Assembly (NCBI GenBank): GCA_965661055.1
Contig: CBFICS010000003.1
Coordinates: 1-64,000, forward strand
Reading direction: 5' to 3'
Source of the DNA: CBFHSF01 sp965661055
Lineage (GTDB): Bacteria > Bacteroidota > Bacteroidia > Flavobacteriales > Schleiferiaceae
DNA length: 64,000 nt
Numbering within the stretch: position 1 is the first letter of the stretch; each line of letters opens with the position of its first letter. The notes beneath the pieces are model-generated. The model was not told where the DNA came from, made no database searches, and saw only the letters and a list, made by a program, of their open reading frames with translations. The position numbers were made by a program, and so were the translations under genes. This document shows, in pieces, positions 49,970 to 58,602 of the stretch.

Positions 49970-52237
49970 TTATCCTTTTTGTTGGGCAGCAATTAGGTTA
50001 AGAGCAGAACCTGCTTTAAACCATTCTATCTGTTGTGCATTGTATGTGTGATTAGTCACGATAACGTCTTTTGATCCGTCAGCATGAACTAACTCAATAC
50101 TAATCGTTTTCTCAGGAGCAAATTCATTAAGGTCTAAGAAGTTGAAGGTATCGTCTTCTTGAATTTTATCGTAATCTGCTTCGTTGGCAAAAGTCAACGC
50201 CAACATACCTTGTTTCTTAAGGTTTGTCTCGTGAATTCTTGCAAAAGACTTAACCAATACGGCTCTAACACCTAGGTGACGAGGTTGCATTGCTGCGTGC
50301 TCACGAGAAGATCCTTCGCCGTAGTTATGGTCTCCCACAACGATGGTTGGAATTGACTTTTCTTTATAAGAACGCTGAACTTGTGGTACTGAACCGTACT
50401 CACCCGTAAGCTGACTCTTTACTTTATCTGTTTCTTGGTTGAAAGCGTTTACAGCTCCAGTAAGGGTATTATTAGAAATATTATCTAAGTGACCTCTAAA
50501 GCGCAACCAAGGACCTGCCATAGAAATGTGGTCAGTAGTACACTTTCCAAAAGCTTTAATTAAGAGCTTAGCTCCAGTAATGTTGTTACCATCCCATGGT
50601 TTAAATGGGGTAAGCAATTGAAGTCTTTCAGATCCGTCTTTTACTACCACGTTAATTCCGCTACCATCAGCCGCTGGCTCTTTATATCCTGCGTCTTCAA
50701 CACCAAATCCTTGCGGAGGTAAATTGATTCCTTGAGGTTCTTCTAACTTTACGTCTTCACCCTTTTCGTTTTTCAACGTATCAGTAAGAGGGTTAAAAGT
50801 TAAATCACCGGCAATAGCCAATGCCGTTACCAATTCTGGTGACCCTACAAAAGCAAATGTATTTGGGTTACCATCTGCTCTCTTGGCAAAGTTTCTATTG
50901 AAAGAGTGAACGATGGTGTTCTTTTCTTGTTTTTCAGCTCCTTGACGTGCCCACTGACCAATACATGGTCCACAAGCATTTGCTAAAACTTTTCCGCCAA
51001 TAGCGTCAAAATCATCTAGCACTCCGTCTCTTTCTGCTGTATATCTTACTAATTCTGATCCTGGAGTAATGGTGAAATCAGCTTTAGCTTTAAGGTTTTT
51101 ACTTGCGGCTTGCTTAGCGATAGAACCTGCACGGGTTAAATCTTCATACGAAGAGTTAGTACAAGATCCGATCAAACCAACTTCTACAGTGGTTGGCCAA
51201 CCATTAGCTTCTGCTGCTTCTTTCATTTTTGAAATTGGCGTAGCGATATCTGGAGAGAATGGACCGTTTAGGTGAGGCTCTAATTCAGAAAGGTTGATTT
51301 CAATTACCTGATCAAAGTATTTTTCAGGATTTTGGTAAACCTCAGCATCTCCTGTTAGGTGCTCTTGAATTCCATTAGCTAATTCAGCAACTTCTTCACG
51401 TCCTGTTGAACGCAAGTAATCTGCCATTGACTCATCATAACCAAAGGTTGATGTTGTTGCACCAATTTCAGCACCCATGTTACAGATAGTACCTTTACCC
51501 GTACATGAAAGAGATTTTGCTCCTTCGCCAAAGTATTCTACAATGGCTCCAGTACCTCCTTTTACGGTAAGAATTCCAGCCACTTTAAGAATAACATCTT
51601 TTGCAGAAGTCCATCCGTTAAGTTCTCCGGTTAACTTTACACCAATCATCTTAGGGAATTTAAGTTCCCAAGGCATTCCGGCCATTACGTCAACGGCATC
51701 AGCACCACCCACACCAACAGCTACCATACCCAAACCACCTGCATTTACAGTGTGAGAATCGGTACCAATCATCATTCCACCTGGAAATGCATAATTCTCA
51801 AGAACTACTTGGTGAATAATTCCAGCACCTGGTTTCCAAAAACCAATTCCGTACTTTGAAGATACAGAATCAAGGAAGTTAAATACTTCGTTATTTTTAT
51901 TGATAGATTCTTGAAGGTCTTGATCTGCCCCTACTCTAGCTTGAATTAAGTGATCACAATGCGCCGTAGAGGGAACCGCTACCTGCTTTCTTCCGGATTG
52001 CATAAACTGAAGCAATGCCATTTGAGCGGTTGCATCTTGCATAGCCACGCGATCTGGTGCAAAGTCTACATAAGACTTTCCTCTTGTATACTCTTCTTTT
52101 GCTGGGTTTTCCCAAAGGTGAGTGTAAAGAATTTTTTCAGTAAGGGTAAGGGGTTTGTTTAGAAGGGTTCTAGCTGCTGCTACCTTTTCAGGGTATTGAG
52201 CGTAAACCTTCTTTATCATGTCTAAATCAAATATCAT
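49970..52237 (-). CDS. acn: Aconitate hydratase
   Basis: The 755-residue enzyme interconverts citrate and isocitrate in the TCA cycle. It has the [4Fe-4S]-binding cysteines in VGLIGSCTNSSYEDLTRA and NACGPCIGQWAR, the active-site segment GTDSHTVNAGGLGMVAVGVGG, and the C-terminal swivel domain with GDHNYGEGSSREHAAMQPRH. Size and sequence resemble the mitochondrial-type (ACO2-like) aconitase common in Bacteroidota, not AcnB. All Fe-S and catalytic motifs are intact. A -7 box (TAATTTTG) lies about 40 bases upstream. Confidence 0.96.
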   Translation of the reverse strand: MIFDLDMIKKVYAQYPEKVAAARTLLNKPLTLTEKILYTHLWENPAKEEYTRGKSYVDFAPDRVAMQDATAQMALLQFMQSGRKQVAVPSTAHCDHLIQARVGADQDLQESINKNNEVFNFLDSVSSKYGIGFWKPGAGIIHQVVLENYAFPGGMMIGTDSHTVNAGGLGMVAVGVGGADAVDVMAGMPWELKFPKMIGVKLTGELNGWTSAKDVILKVAGILTVKGGTGAIVEYFGEGAKSLSCTGKGTICNMGAEIGATTSTFGYDESMADYLRSTGREEVAELANGIQEHLTGDAEVYQNPEKYFDQVIEINLSELEPHLNGPFSPDIATPISKMKEAAEANGWPTTVEVGLIGSCTNSSYEDLTRAGSIAKQAASKNLKAKADFTITPGSELVRYTAERDGVLDDFDAIGGKVLANACGPCIGQWARQGAEKQEKNTIVHSFNRNFAKRADGNPNTFAFVGSPELVTALAIAGDLTFNPLTDTLKNEKGEDVKLEEPQGINLPPQGFGVEDAGYKEPAADGSGINVVVKDGSERLQLLTPFKPWDGNNITGAKLLIKAFGKCTTDHISMAGPWLRFRGHLDNISNNTLTGAVNAFNQETDKVKSQLTGEYGSVPQVQRSYKEKSIPTIVVGDHNYGEGSSREHAAMQPRHLGVRAVLVKSFARIHETNLKKQGMLALTFANEADYDKIQEDDTFNFLDLNEFAPEKTISIELVHADGSKDVIVTNHTYNAQQIEWFKAGSALNLIAAQQKG

Positions 52238-52275
52238 ATGAATCTGAAAATTTCGGTTATTATTTAGAGGGATTG

Positions 52276-52283
52276 CAAAATTA
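52276..52283 (-). promoter_or_regulatory. -7 promoter box TAATTTTG of the aconitase gene
   Basis: Full match to TAnnTTTG on the minus strand, 38 bases before the ATG at 52237. Confidence 0.5.
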
Positions 52284-52355
52284 AGAAAAACCCTTCTATT
52301 ACCTAAATCTATTGAAAGAAAACCGCTGATTTAGAATCATTTTTAACAGGTCCAT

Positions 52356-52386
52356 AAAAAAAACCATCACAAAGGATGGCTTTTTT
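52356..52386 (-). terminator. Terminator after the T9SS cargo gene
   Basis: CCATC (52364-52368) and GATGG (52375-52379) form a short stem; on the minus strand it is followed by eight U residues. Flanking A and T runs extend the pairing. Confidence 0.7.
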
Positions 52387-52423
52387 AAAAATCGCTAATT
52401 TTTTAGCTTATTTCTGAGGATAT

Positions 52424-53266
52424 CTATTTTTCGATCATCACTTTTTTAGCAAATCCCAATCCGTTGTTCAGAGTGAGTTCTACCACATAAATTCCTTGTG
52501 GTAACCCAATTACTTCCCAAGATTCTTCATGATTCTCTACGGTAGATTCCCATACCACCTTCCCCGTAAGGTCAACTAAACGGATGTTTTTAGCAGGATA
52601 TTCTGCATTACCCGCATAGAAAATTGATTGACCTGAAGTGTAAAGTGAAATATCATTTAAAATATGTTCAGGCACATTTACAAAAACGTGTCCCGCCATA
52701 ATTTCTTTGCCTGCCTTTGTTTCAACCGCAAAGTCTTTAACCGTAAACGCCTTTGAACTGTCTGCCACGTCAAGCCTTGCCCAACCAAAGTAAACACTGT
52801 CGCCAACGGTCACTCTAAGACCTAGATAACCATCAGTAACAGGGCCAATCCAGTTTGAATTGGGATAGTTACTCACACCGTTAATTTCGAAGGCCAAATA
52901 ACCGGTATCAAAATTACCGCCAATTCCCTCAAGTGTGTTAGCCGTAGAAATGATGTCTCCAGCATTCAGTTTACTGGGGTAGTTGAAACCATTGTTCAAA
53001 ATTCCAACAGCTTTGTTGTCAACATTGCCGTAAGGAGAAATGATAACCGAATTGGTATTCATTGCCGCCCCTGTGTCGACGTACTGTTTAATGGTGAAAT
53101 CTGGAGTTCCGTCTTGGTTTAAATCAAGATCATAAAATCCGTTATTGGTATTAATGGTGGTATCTGAAATATCGGTATAATTCTGTGCTTGCAAGGCGGG
53201 ACCAGCTAATACCACACCTGCGGCAGAAGTATATTTTAATAATTTCTCTTGTAGATCCTTTTTCAT
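52424..53266 (-). CDS. T9SS type A sorting domain-containing secreted protein
   Basis: The ATG at 53266 gives 280 residues; a longer in-frame start at 53287 lacks support. The N-terminus MKKDLQEKLLKYTSAAGVV is an atypical long signal (ending LQAQ) seen in several Bacteroidota exported proteins. The middle is a beta-rich domain without a known family (DLDLNQDGTPDFTIKQYVD). The C-terminal 80 residues are a type A sorting domain with NIRLVDLTGKVVWES, GLPQGIYVVELTLNNG and a final KKVMIEK, the pattern used for export by type IX secretion and surface attachment. Confidence 0.85.
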   Translation of the reverse strand: MKKDLQEKLLKYTSAAGVVLAGPALQAQNYTDISDTTINTNNGFYDLDLNQDGTPDFTIKQYVDTGAAMNTNSVIISPYGNVDNKAVGILNNGFNYPSKLNAGDIISTANTLEGIGGNFDTGYLAFEINGVSNYPNSNWIGPVTDGYLGLRVTVGDSVYFGWARLDVADSSKAFTVKDFAVETKAGKEIMAGHVFVNVPEHILNDISLYTSGQSIFYAGNAEYPAKNIRLVDLTGKVVWESTVENHEESWEVIGLPQGIYVVELTLNNGLGFAKKVMIEK

Positions 53267-53310
53267 GTGAATATTTTCAAGTCGCAAAGTAAATAAAATT
53301 AAGCGTCTTA

Positions 53311-55788
53311 TTAATTATGTTTCAAATTTGGTTCAACAACGTTTTCCATAGCTTTCATATTGAGGTCTAGATTAAGAAATTTTTTAATTTCTGTTACCGC
53401 TTTCGCGGGATGTAAAAGGGTCTCTTCATAAGACACTTCTAAAAACTCAATATGGTCTTGTCGTTTCAACCACGCTATGTTTTTTTGGTACTCAGCCTCC
53501 CATTTTTGAATGGCTAGCAAATTTAGATCCTGATCTCCTTTCATCTTTTGTTGAGAAGCGACCACCGAAGACAAGTTTCTTTTTACCACTAAAACTTTAT
53601 AGGTTATGTGAGGAGGCAAAAACCTAACCAGAGGAAAAACCACTTTTACTGCCCTATCTTTTACGGAATGAATTATGGAATTATCTGCCGCTAATCGTTT
53701 GATAGATTCGTGTTCAAAATATCCCCTTTCGTTACTTCCATCTGCTCTTCTATGTCCGTCGTCAAAAATTTCAACACCTCCTGAAAACAGCATTTGCATT
53801 AGTAGTGAGGTTCCGGATCTAGGGATTCCGGAGACCACTATGATGGGTTTAGATTGGATAGACTGCCCTGTTAACTCTGAAAGTGCTTTGAGGTATTTAG
53901 GGTGGTGAGGATTCATTTTTACGCAGAGTTCAATAGCCTTTTGAGCCTCATTGAGCAAATTGAGTCCCTTGGTTGCACGATAAATTAAATAATGAGCCTC
54001 TGGTGTTTGAAACCTAATTTGGGTCAATTCAAGCAAGTATTCTAATGCGAATTCAAGCTTTCCTTTTTCTAGGTAAACCTCAGCCATTCCCAACAAAGCT
54101 CTTTCATTTTTTGGGTGACGTTCTAATGATTTTTCAAAATACCCTCGTGCCACATCAAAGGCCTGTAATTGAAGATAACACTGACCAATTCTTTCGTAAA
54201 GGTGTGAAGAACTCAATCCTGAGTTTAGTAGATTTTGAAAAGAGGTTTTTGCTGCTTCAAATTTTGATTGGTTCAAGTAGTAAACACCTTCAAAATACAA
54301 AATGGATGTATCGTTGTGATGCTCTTTGAGTTTAGAAAGTCCTAGTTCAAATTTTTCAAAAAGCCCCATATTCAAGCAAATAGAAATCCAATATTTTATA
54401 TACCGACCTTCTTCTGGATACCTTGTGGCAATTTTCTCAAAAAGTGCTTCGGCGCTTTCTAAATGTCCGCCTTCCCAATAACTACGCGCTTTGTAAAAAT
54501 CATTTTCAGGGAGGTCATCTACGGTCTTTTCTATTTCTGTCCTTTCTATATACCCAAGATCTTCTAACGTTTTTAGAAGCTCAGCATCTGCAATATTATC
54601 TTCTTTTAAAAACTCTACCGCTGTAGTAGATTCATGACTTTTAACATGAGTAGGTTTATGGACCGTAAATCCATCAATGGGTTTACCTTCCATATCTTCC
54701 CCGACAGGGATGTCATAAAAATTCAAAATAGTTGGACAAATATCTAGGACAGAGGCGCCGTAAAAATTATTTATCATCTCGTGATTCGGAGAAGAAACGC
54801 AAACTATACCATAAGGACTATGTTCTAAGGCAGGAGCTCCCGGCTCATTTGGCAAATTCACCTTGCGTTGATCGCCCGATAAAAATCCATGATCAGAAAC
54901 CAACATAACGGTGCATTGTGGTCCCGCAAGATCAATTAACCTTTCTAACATCATATCGTGAAAACGATAAGCGGATTCTACAATAAAGTGGTACTTATTA
55001 AAATCCTGATCAGAAATGTGTTTTTGCTGAGGCGGATGATACTTCATCGCCAGGTGCTTAAAATGATCTAAGGCATCGTAATACACAGCAGTCAGGTCCC
55101 ATTCTTGCTTTTCCATGGCCCAAGTGGCGGCATTGTGAATAGATGATGCATGCGAAATAATTCTAATAACTGACCTAACTACGTCCTCATGATCAGAGTC
55201 TACTTGGCCTGAAGGAAAAAACGGCGCGATAATTTGAGAGGTGATTTCATCGGGATGTAATCTTAATTCTGCTAATTCAGCAGTGTACTCTGGGGGAAAT
55301 ACCGTTCCTGGAAAAAGGTCCCAGTTGCCCTTTTCAGGGGGTGCCATACCGTAAAAGTTAGACACCATTATTCCATTGATCTTTTCTGCAGGATGGCTTG
55401 GCCACCAGCCAATAACATGAGATTTTATTCCATATTCATTGACAATATTCCAAAATGCTTTTGCTTTTCTGCTGGACCCTCTCACGGCTCTTACCTTACC
55501 TTCTGGCGATTTTTCGGTAAACCCTGTGATTCCATGATCATAGGCCCTTTTACCAGTGGCAATGGAGGTCCATACAATAGGAGAAATGGGAGGGTCAATA
55601 GTGGCGAGGTTACCTTTACCTCCGCTCTTGATTAATTTTTGTAATGTGGGCAAAGCTCCCTTTTCAAGTAAAGGGTTTATCACATCCCAATCGGCAGCAT
55701 CCCACCCTACTAATAGTAGTTTGTCTCTATTTTTCAAATCCTGCCTCTTTTTTCGCCTTTCTCCAAGCCAACAATCCTTTTGCCCCAA
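53311..55788 (-). CDS. Alkaline-phosphatase-superfamily hydrolase / TPR / sulfotransferase fusion
   Basis: The 825-residue protein joins three parts. Residues about 20-400 are a type I phosphodiesterase/nucleotide pyrophosphatase-like domain: LLLVGWDAADWDVINP, SPIVWTSIATGKRAYDHGI with the nucleophile Thr, and metal ligands in YDALDHFKHL and LVSDHGFLSGDQ. Residues about 430-640 are TPR helices (SLERHPKNERALLGMAEVY). Residues 648-825 are a sulfotransferase domain with the PAPS-binding loop VVSGIPRSGTSLLMQ. No signal peptide is seen, so it is cytoplasmic. The start is uncertain: a TTG at 55737 (giving KNRDKLLLVGWDAADW) avoids the 62-base overlap with the small gene upstream. Substrate unknown. 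Confidence 0.85.
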   Translation of the reverse strand: MGQKDCWLGERRKKRQDLKNRDKLLLVGWDAADWDVINPLLEKGALPTLQKLIKSGGKGNLATIDPPISPIVWTSIATGKRAYDHGITGFTEKSPEGKVRAVRGSSRKAKAFWNIVNEYGIKSHVIGWWPSHPAEKINGIMVSNFYGMAPPEKGNWDLFPGTVFPPEYTAELAELRLHPDEITSQIIAPFFPSGQVDSDHEDVVRSVIRIISHASSIHNAATWAMEKQEWDLTAVYYDALDHFKHLAMKYHPPQQKHISDQDFNKYHFIVESAYRFHDMMLERLIDLAGPQCTVMLVSDHGFLSGDQRKVNLPNEPGAPALEHSPYGIVCVSSPNHEMINNFYGASVLDICPTILNFYDIPVGEDMEGKPIDGFTVHKPTHVKSHESTTAVEFLKEDNIADAELLKTLEDLGYIERTEIEKTVDDLPENDFYKARSYWEGGHLESAEALFEKIATRYPEEGRYIKYWISICLNMGLFEKFELGLSKLKEHHNDTSILYFEGVYYLNQSKFEAAKTSFQNLLNSGLSSSHLYERIGQCYLQLQAFDVARGYFEKSLERHPKNERALLGMAEVYLEKGKLEFALEYLLELTQIRFQTPEAHYLIYRATKGLNLLNEAQKAIELCVKMNPHHPKYLKALSELTGQSIQSKPIIVVSGIPRSGTSLLMQMLFSGGVEIFDDGHRRADGSNERGYFEHESIKRLAADNSIIHSVKDRAVKVVFPLVRFLPPHITYKVLVVKRNLSSVVASQQKMKGDQDLNLLAIQKWEAEYQKNIAWLKRQDHIEFLEVSYEETLLHPAKAVTEIKKFLNLDLNMKAMENVVEPNLKHN

Positions 55789-55891
55789 GCGCTAACAATC
55801 CTAAACTACCCTGTATTGGAATTTGGTGTGTAATATTTTCACTTTTCACCTTATCAATTGGCTTTTCCGTACTTTTATTTTTCGGGTTCAT
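55727..55891 (-). CDS. Small membrane-associated protein, probable first gene of the fusion operon
   Basis: From the ATG at 55891 this gives 54 residues: a polar start, one hydrophobic stretch IQGSLGLLALGAKGLLAW and a basic end (RKAKKEAGFEK). A consensus -7 box (TATCTTTG, 55936-55943) lies about 45 bases upstream and would drive it together with the phosphatase/sulfotransferase gene. An in-frame extension upstream to 56011 runs through the promoter and into the permease gene, so it was rejected. I do not know a family; the case rests on promoter position, intact frame and the better start choice it gives the downstream gene. Confidence 0.5.
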   Translation of the reverse strand: MNPKNKSTEKPIDKVKSENITHQIPIQGSLGLLALGAKGLLAWRKAKKEAGFEK

Positions 55892-55925
55892 TTCCTTTTT
55901 TGAATAGAATATGGGCGTGGTTTTG

Positions 55926-55933
55926 TAGCTTTG
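55926..55933 (+). promoter_or_regulatory. -7 promoter box TAGCTTTG of the ABC permease gene
   Basis: Full match to TAnnTTTG, 29 bases before the ATG at 55963. It lies back-to-back with the minus-strand box at 55936-55943. Confidence 0.6.
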
Positions 55934-55935
55934 AG

Positions 55936-55943
55936 CAAAGATA
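55936..55943 (-). promoter_or_regulatory. -7 promoter box TATCTTTG of the small protein / phosphatase-sulfotransferase operon
   Basis: Full match to TAnnTTTG on the minus strand, only 2 bases from the opposing -7 box, so the two promoters overlap and may compete. Confidence 0.6.
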
Positions 55944-55962
55944 CATGGTTTAATCCAGTCTG

Positions 55963-57210
55963 ATGAAACTAAACTTATTAAAACAAGACATATCGGTTGC
56001 TTTTGATTCAATACGCAATCAAAAATTAAGAACCACTTTAACGGCTCTAATTATTGCTATTGGAATGTCGGCATTGGTAGGTATTGTAACCGCTGCGGAA
56101 GCCTTAACAGGATCAATAGAACAACAGTTTAGTCAGCTAGGTGCTGCTACTTTTACCATTCAAAACAGAGCACTATCTATATACTTTGGCCCAGGAGGAA
56201 GAAGGGAAAAAGAAAATGAACCCATTACTTATCGTGAAGCTCTAGAGTTTAAAAGGAGGTTTGAATATCCAGGTGCTAAGGTTAGCCTTAGTTATGTTGC
56301 AACAGGTTCTGCAGAGGTAAAGCACAAAGCGAAATCTACCGATCCCAACGTAAGAGTTATGGCCGGTGATGAATTTTACTTGAGTTCAAATGGCTATGAA
56401 CTTGAGTCAGGTAGAAACTTTTCATCTGGCGAAATTGAAGCTGCTGCTTATAGTGCAATTATTGGGGTTGACCTTTACAAAAAATTGTTTGATGAAGGCG
56501 CCGATCCTCTGGGAAAAACCATTTCGGTTAGAGGGTACAATTACACCATTGTCGGGCTTTTAAAAGAAAAAGGCAGTTCAGCCATGCTTTCTGGCGACCG
56601 ACTAATTATTGTACCGTTTACCAATGCAAGAACGACCTTTTCTTCTCCCAATAGAAGTTATGCAATAAATGTCTTAGCAGAGTCTTCAGAAACACTAGAA
56701 AAAACCATAGATGCGGCATACGCAACCATGAGAGCCATCAGAAAACTACACCCCAAAGAAGAAAACAATTTTAACATTGTAAGAAGTGATAGTTTGGCAA
56801 ATATGCTCAGTGAAAACTTGAGCATGGTTTCTATTGCGGGATCATTGATTGGATTAATCACCATGCTTGGCGCCAGTATTTCTTTAATGAACATTATGTT
56901 GGTTTCAGTTACCGAACGGACCAAAGAAATTGGTACTAGAAAAGCCATGGGTGCAAAATCAAAAAATATTTTAGGCCAGTTCTTGACAGAGGCTATTGTC
57001 ATTTGTCAATTAGGCGGTATTTTAGGAATAATCTTCGGATTGATTATTGGAAACCTCGTAGGTTATTTTATTGATGCCATTTTCGTGATTCCTTGGGGGT
57101 GGTTAATATTTTCTTTGTCAGTGTCAATTGTTGTGGGAATTATCAGTGGGTTCTACCCTGCGGTTAAAGCGAGTAAACTTGATCCTATTGAAGCCTTAAG
57201 ATATGAGTAA
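55963..57210 (+). CDS. ABC transporter permease of the MacB/FtsX type
   Basis: The 415-residue inner-membrane protein has one N-terminal helix (about residues 25-43, TTLTALIIAIGMSALVGIV), a large periplasmic MacB-core domain and three C-terminal helices (from about residue 290). The motifs NIMLVSVTERTKEIGTRKAMGAK and GIISGFYPAVKASKLDPIEALRYE are the FtsX/MacB hallmarks. It works with a separate ATPase, probably in mechanotransmission (MacB/LolC-like), but the ATPase is not adjacent. A decayed gene and an intact hypothetical gene follow on the same strand. Confidence 0.9.
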   Translation: MKLNLLKQDISVAFDSIRNQKLRTTLTALIIAIGMSALVGIVTAAEALTGSIEQQFSQLGAATFTIQNRALSIYFGPGGRREKENEPITYREALEFKRRFEYPGAKVSLSYVATGSAEVKHKAKSTDPNVRVMAGDEFYLSSNGYELESGRNFSSGEIEAAAYSAIIGVDLYKKLFDEGADPLGKTISVRGYNYTIVGLLKEKGSSAMLSGDRLIIVPFTNARTTFSSPNRSYAINVLAESSETLEKTIDAAYATMRAIRKLHPKEENNFNIVRSDSLANMLSENLSMVSIAGSLIGLITMLGASISLMNIMLVSVTERTKEIGTRKAMGAKSKNILGQFLTEAIVICQLGGILGIIFGLIIGNLVGYFIDAIFVIPWGWLIFSLSVSIVVGIISGFYPAVKASKLDPIEALRYE

Positions 57211-57249
57211 ACAAATAAAAAAACCAGGAAGAAAAGAAGAAATTTAAAG

Positions 57250-57531
57250 CCTGCTGGAGCACCTCCAGGGGCCACTACCGTTCCAAATCCACTTTTTGCA
57301 ACCTCCCCATTCCACAAGGATCATGCTTAGTAATGGGGGCAATTTGAAGATCCCTTAGTAATTACCGGAAATGAATCTGGGGAAATTGAAATTACATTAT
57401 CAGTAAATGTAAATAAGAGTTTTTAGTTTACCGATCCAAACGGAAACGGAATATTTGAACCAAATGCAGGAGAAAGCCCCGTAGACATGGGGGTTAGAGG
57501 ATTAATCCCCAAAGTAACGTTTATTCAATAA
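57250..57531 (+). pseudogene. Decayed CDS with three in-frame stops between ABC permease and hypothetical gene
   Basis: One reading frame from 57250 to the TAA at 57529-57531 still reads as protein (PAGAPPGATTVPNPLFATSP, then VITGNESGEIEITLSVNVNK, then FTDPNGNGIFEPNAGESP and VDMGVRGLIPKVTFIQ) but is broken by TAG at 57328, TAA at 57331 and TAG at 57424. No start codon remains at the 5' side. The DPNGNGIFEP segment resembles an EF-hand or dockerin-type calcium loop. The final stop overlaps the ATG of the next gene by one base, as in a coupled operon, so this was once a working member. I do not recognise the family. Confidence 0.7.
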
Positions 57532-58076
57532 TGGTTTCTATTTACCATCCCTATTCCCTATTAAACATCACCAGAGGACTCCCCACAGTTTTTGCTGTTG
57601 TGTTTTTGAGTGTAGGTAATGAAATTGGTTGGGGCTTACCAAGCCTCTTGACTGGAATAGCATTATTGACCAATTTAGGAAAAAGTGGTACTCGGTTTGA
57701 CGCTGTCAAAAATACTATAGAGGGTACCTATAGAATTTTTGGGGTTGAATTTGGAATCATAAAAACAAAGTTACCGCCTATTGAATATGTTTCAGTTTTA
57801 CTAAGTAAAACAAGGTTGAGTGGATATGATAGATTTGGACAAAAAGTGATCGATAGCAATGCAGAAGACAAGTTCACTATTCAACTAATTTTCAGCAAAC
57901 GCAAGAGAAGAAAGGTCTCTGAAAGACTGATATATTCACTTGCTTGGGAAGATGCTTTTTTAATCGCTAGGCATTTTAATGTCCCCATTTACAATGCGTC
58001 AGAAAGAGAACTTCCGAACATTATGATTTACCCCGAAGACTTTAGTTTTTACGAAAAACAACTTTCTACTTTATAA
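57531..58076 (+). CDS. Hypothetical protein with N-terminal membrane segments
   Basis: I do not recognise a family. The 181-residue product has hydrophobic stretches near residues 18-30 and 37-49 and then a soluble part of mixed charge (KLPPIEYVSVLLSKTRLSGY, FSKRKRRKVSERLIYSLAWE). The frame is intact and the ATG overlaps the stop of the decayed gene by one base, which suggests an original operon with the permease gene. No catalytic motif is visible. The terminator at 58089-58114 follows. Confidence 0.65.
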   Translation: MVSIYHPYSLLNITRGLPTVFAVVFLSVGNEIGWGLPSLLTGIALLTNLGKSGTRFDAVKNTIEGTYRIFGVEFGIIKTKLPPIEYVSVLLSKTRLSGYDRFGQKVIDSNAEDKFTIQLIFSKRKRRKVSERLIYSLAWEDAFLIARHFNVPIYNASERELPNIMIYPEDFSFYEKQLSTL

Positions 58077-58088
58077 AAGAGCATAAAA

Positions 58089-58114
58089 AAACCCCGATGT
58101 TTACATCGGGGTTT
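58089..58114. terminator. Bidirectional terminator before rplI
   Basis: AAACCCCGATGT and ACATCGGGGTTT are perfect 12-base arms with a 2-base spacer; A and T flanks let it act on both strands. It separates the plus-strand hypothetical gene from the minus-strand ribosomal operon. Confidence 0.88.
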
Positions 58115-58136
58115 GTGCAATGTAATAAAGCTGAAC

Positions 58137-58589
58137 TTATTTCTGCTCTCCGGCTACATCAAAAGCGAAATCAATGATTACCTCTCTGTGTAGACGAATT
58201 TTTGCAGTGTGACGTCCAATCGTTTTGATAGAACCACCCATAATTTGGATGAACTTTCTATCAATAGAATGTCCGTTTTTACTTAATTGGTCAGCAAGAT
58301 CCATAGTGGTTACTGATCCGAATAATTTATTTCCAGTGCCTGCTTTCACAGTGATTTTCAGCTCTAATGAAGCTAACGCTTCAGCAGTTTTCTTAGCATC
58401 TTCAATCAATTTAGCTTCTTTGTGAGCTCTTTGACGAAGATTTTCTTCTAGTACTTTCTTTGCAGAAGGAGTAGCAAGCGTAGCAAATCCTTGAGGAATC
58501 AAGAAGTTACGAGCGTATCCTGGCTTAACTGTAAGTACATCGTCTTTGAACCCTAGGTTCTCAACGTCTTGTTTTAAGATAATTTCCAT
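58137..58589 (-). CDS. rplI: 50S ribosomal protein L9
   Basis: The 150-residue protein has the L9 N-terminal signature MEIILKQDVENLGFKDDVLT with VKPGYARNFLIPQGFA, a central helix, and a C-terminal domain ending RHTAKIRLHREVIIDFAFDV. Length equals that of E. coli L9 (149). L9 stabilises the 50S L1 region. It is the last gene of the rpsF-rpsR-rplI operon, 13 bases after rpsR. Confidence 0.97.
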   Translation of the reverse strand: MEIILKQDVENLGFKDDVLTVKPGYARNFLIPQGFATLATPSAKKVLEENLRQRAHKEAKLIEDAKKTAEALASLELKITVKAGTGNKLFGSVTTMDLADQLSKNGHSIDRKFIQIMGGSIKTIGRHTAKIRLHREVIIDFAFDVAGEQK

Positions 58590-58602
58590 GATGCTCTCCT
58601 GT

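Noticed and set aside
55892..56011. Upstream extension of the 54-residue small protein
   Set aside because: It would run through two promoter boxes and into the start of the ABC permease gene on the opposite strand.
57328..57426. Stop-codon readthrough or recoding in the 57250 frame
   Set aside because: Three stops of two kinds and no start codon fit decay better than recoding; no recoding signal was seen.
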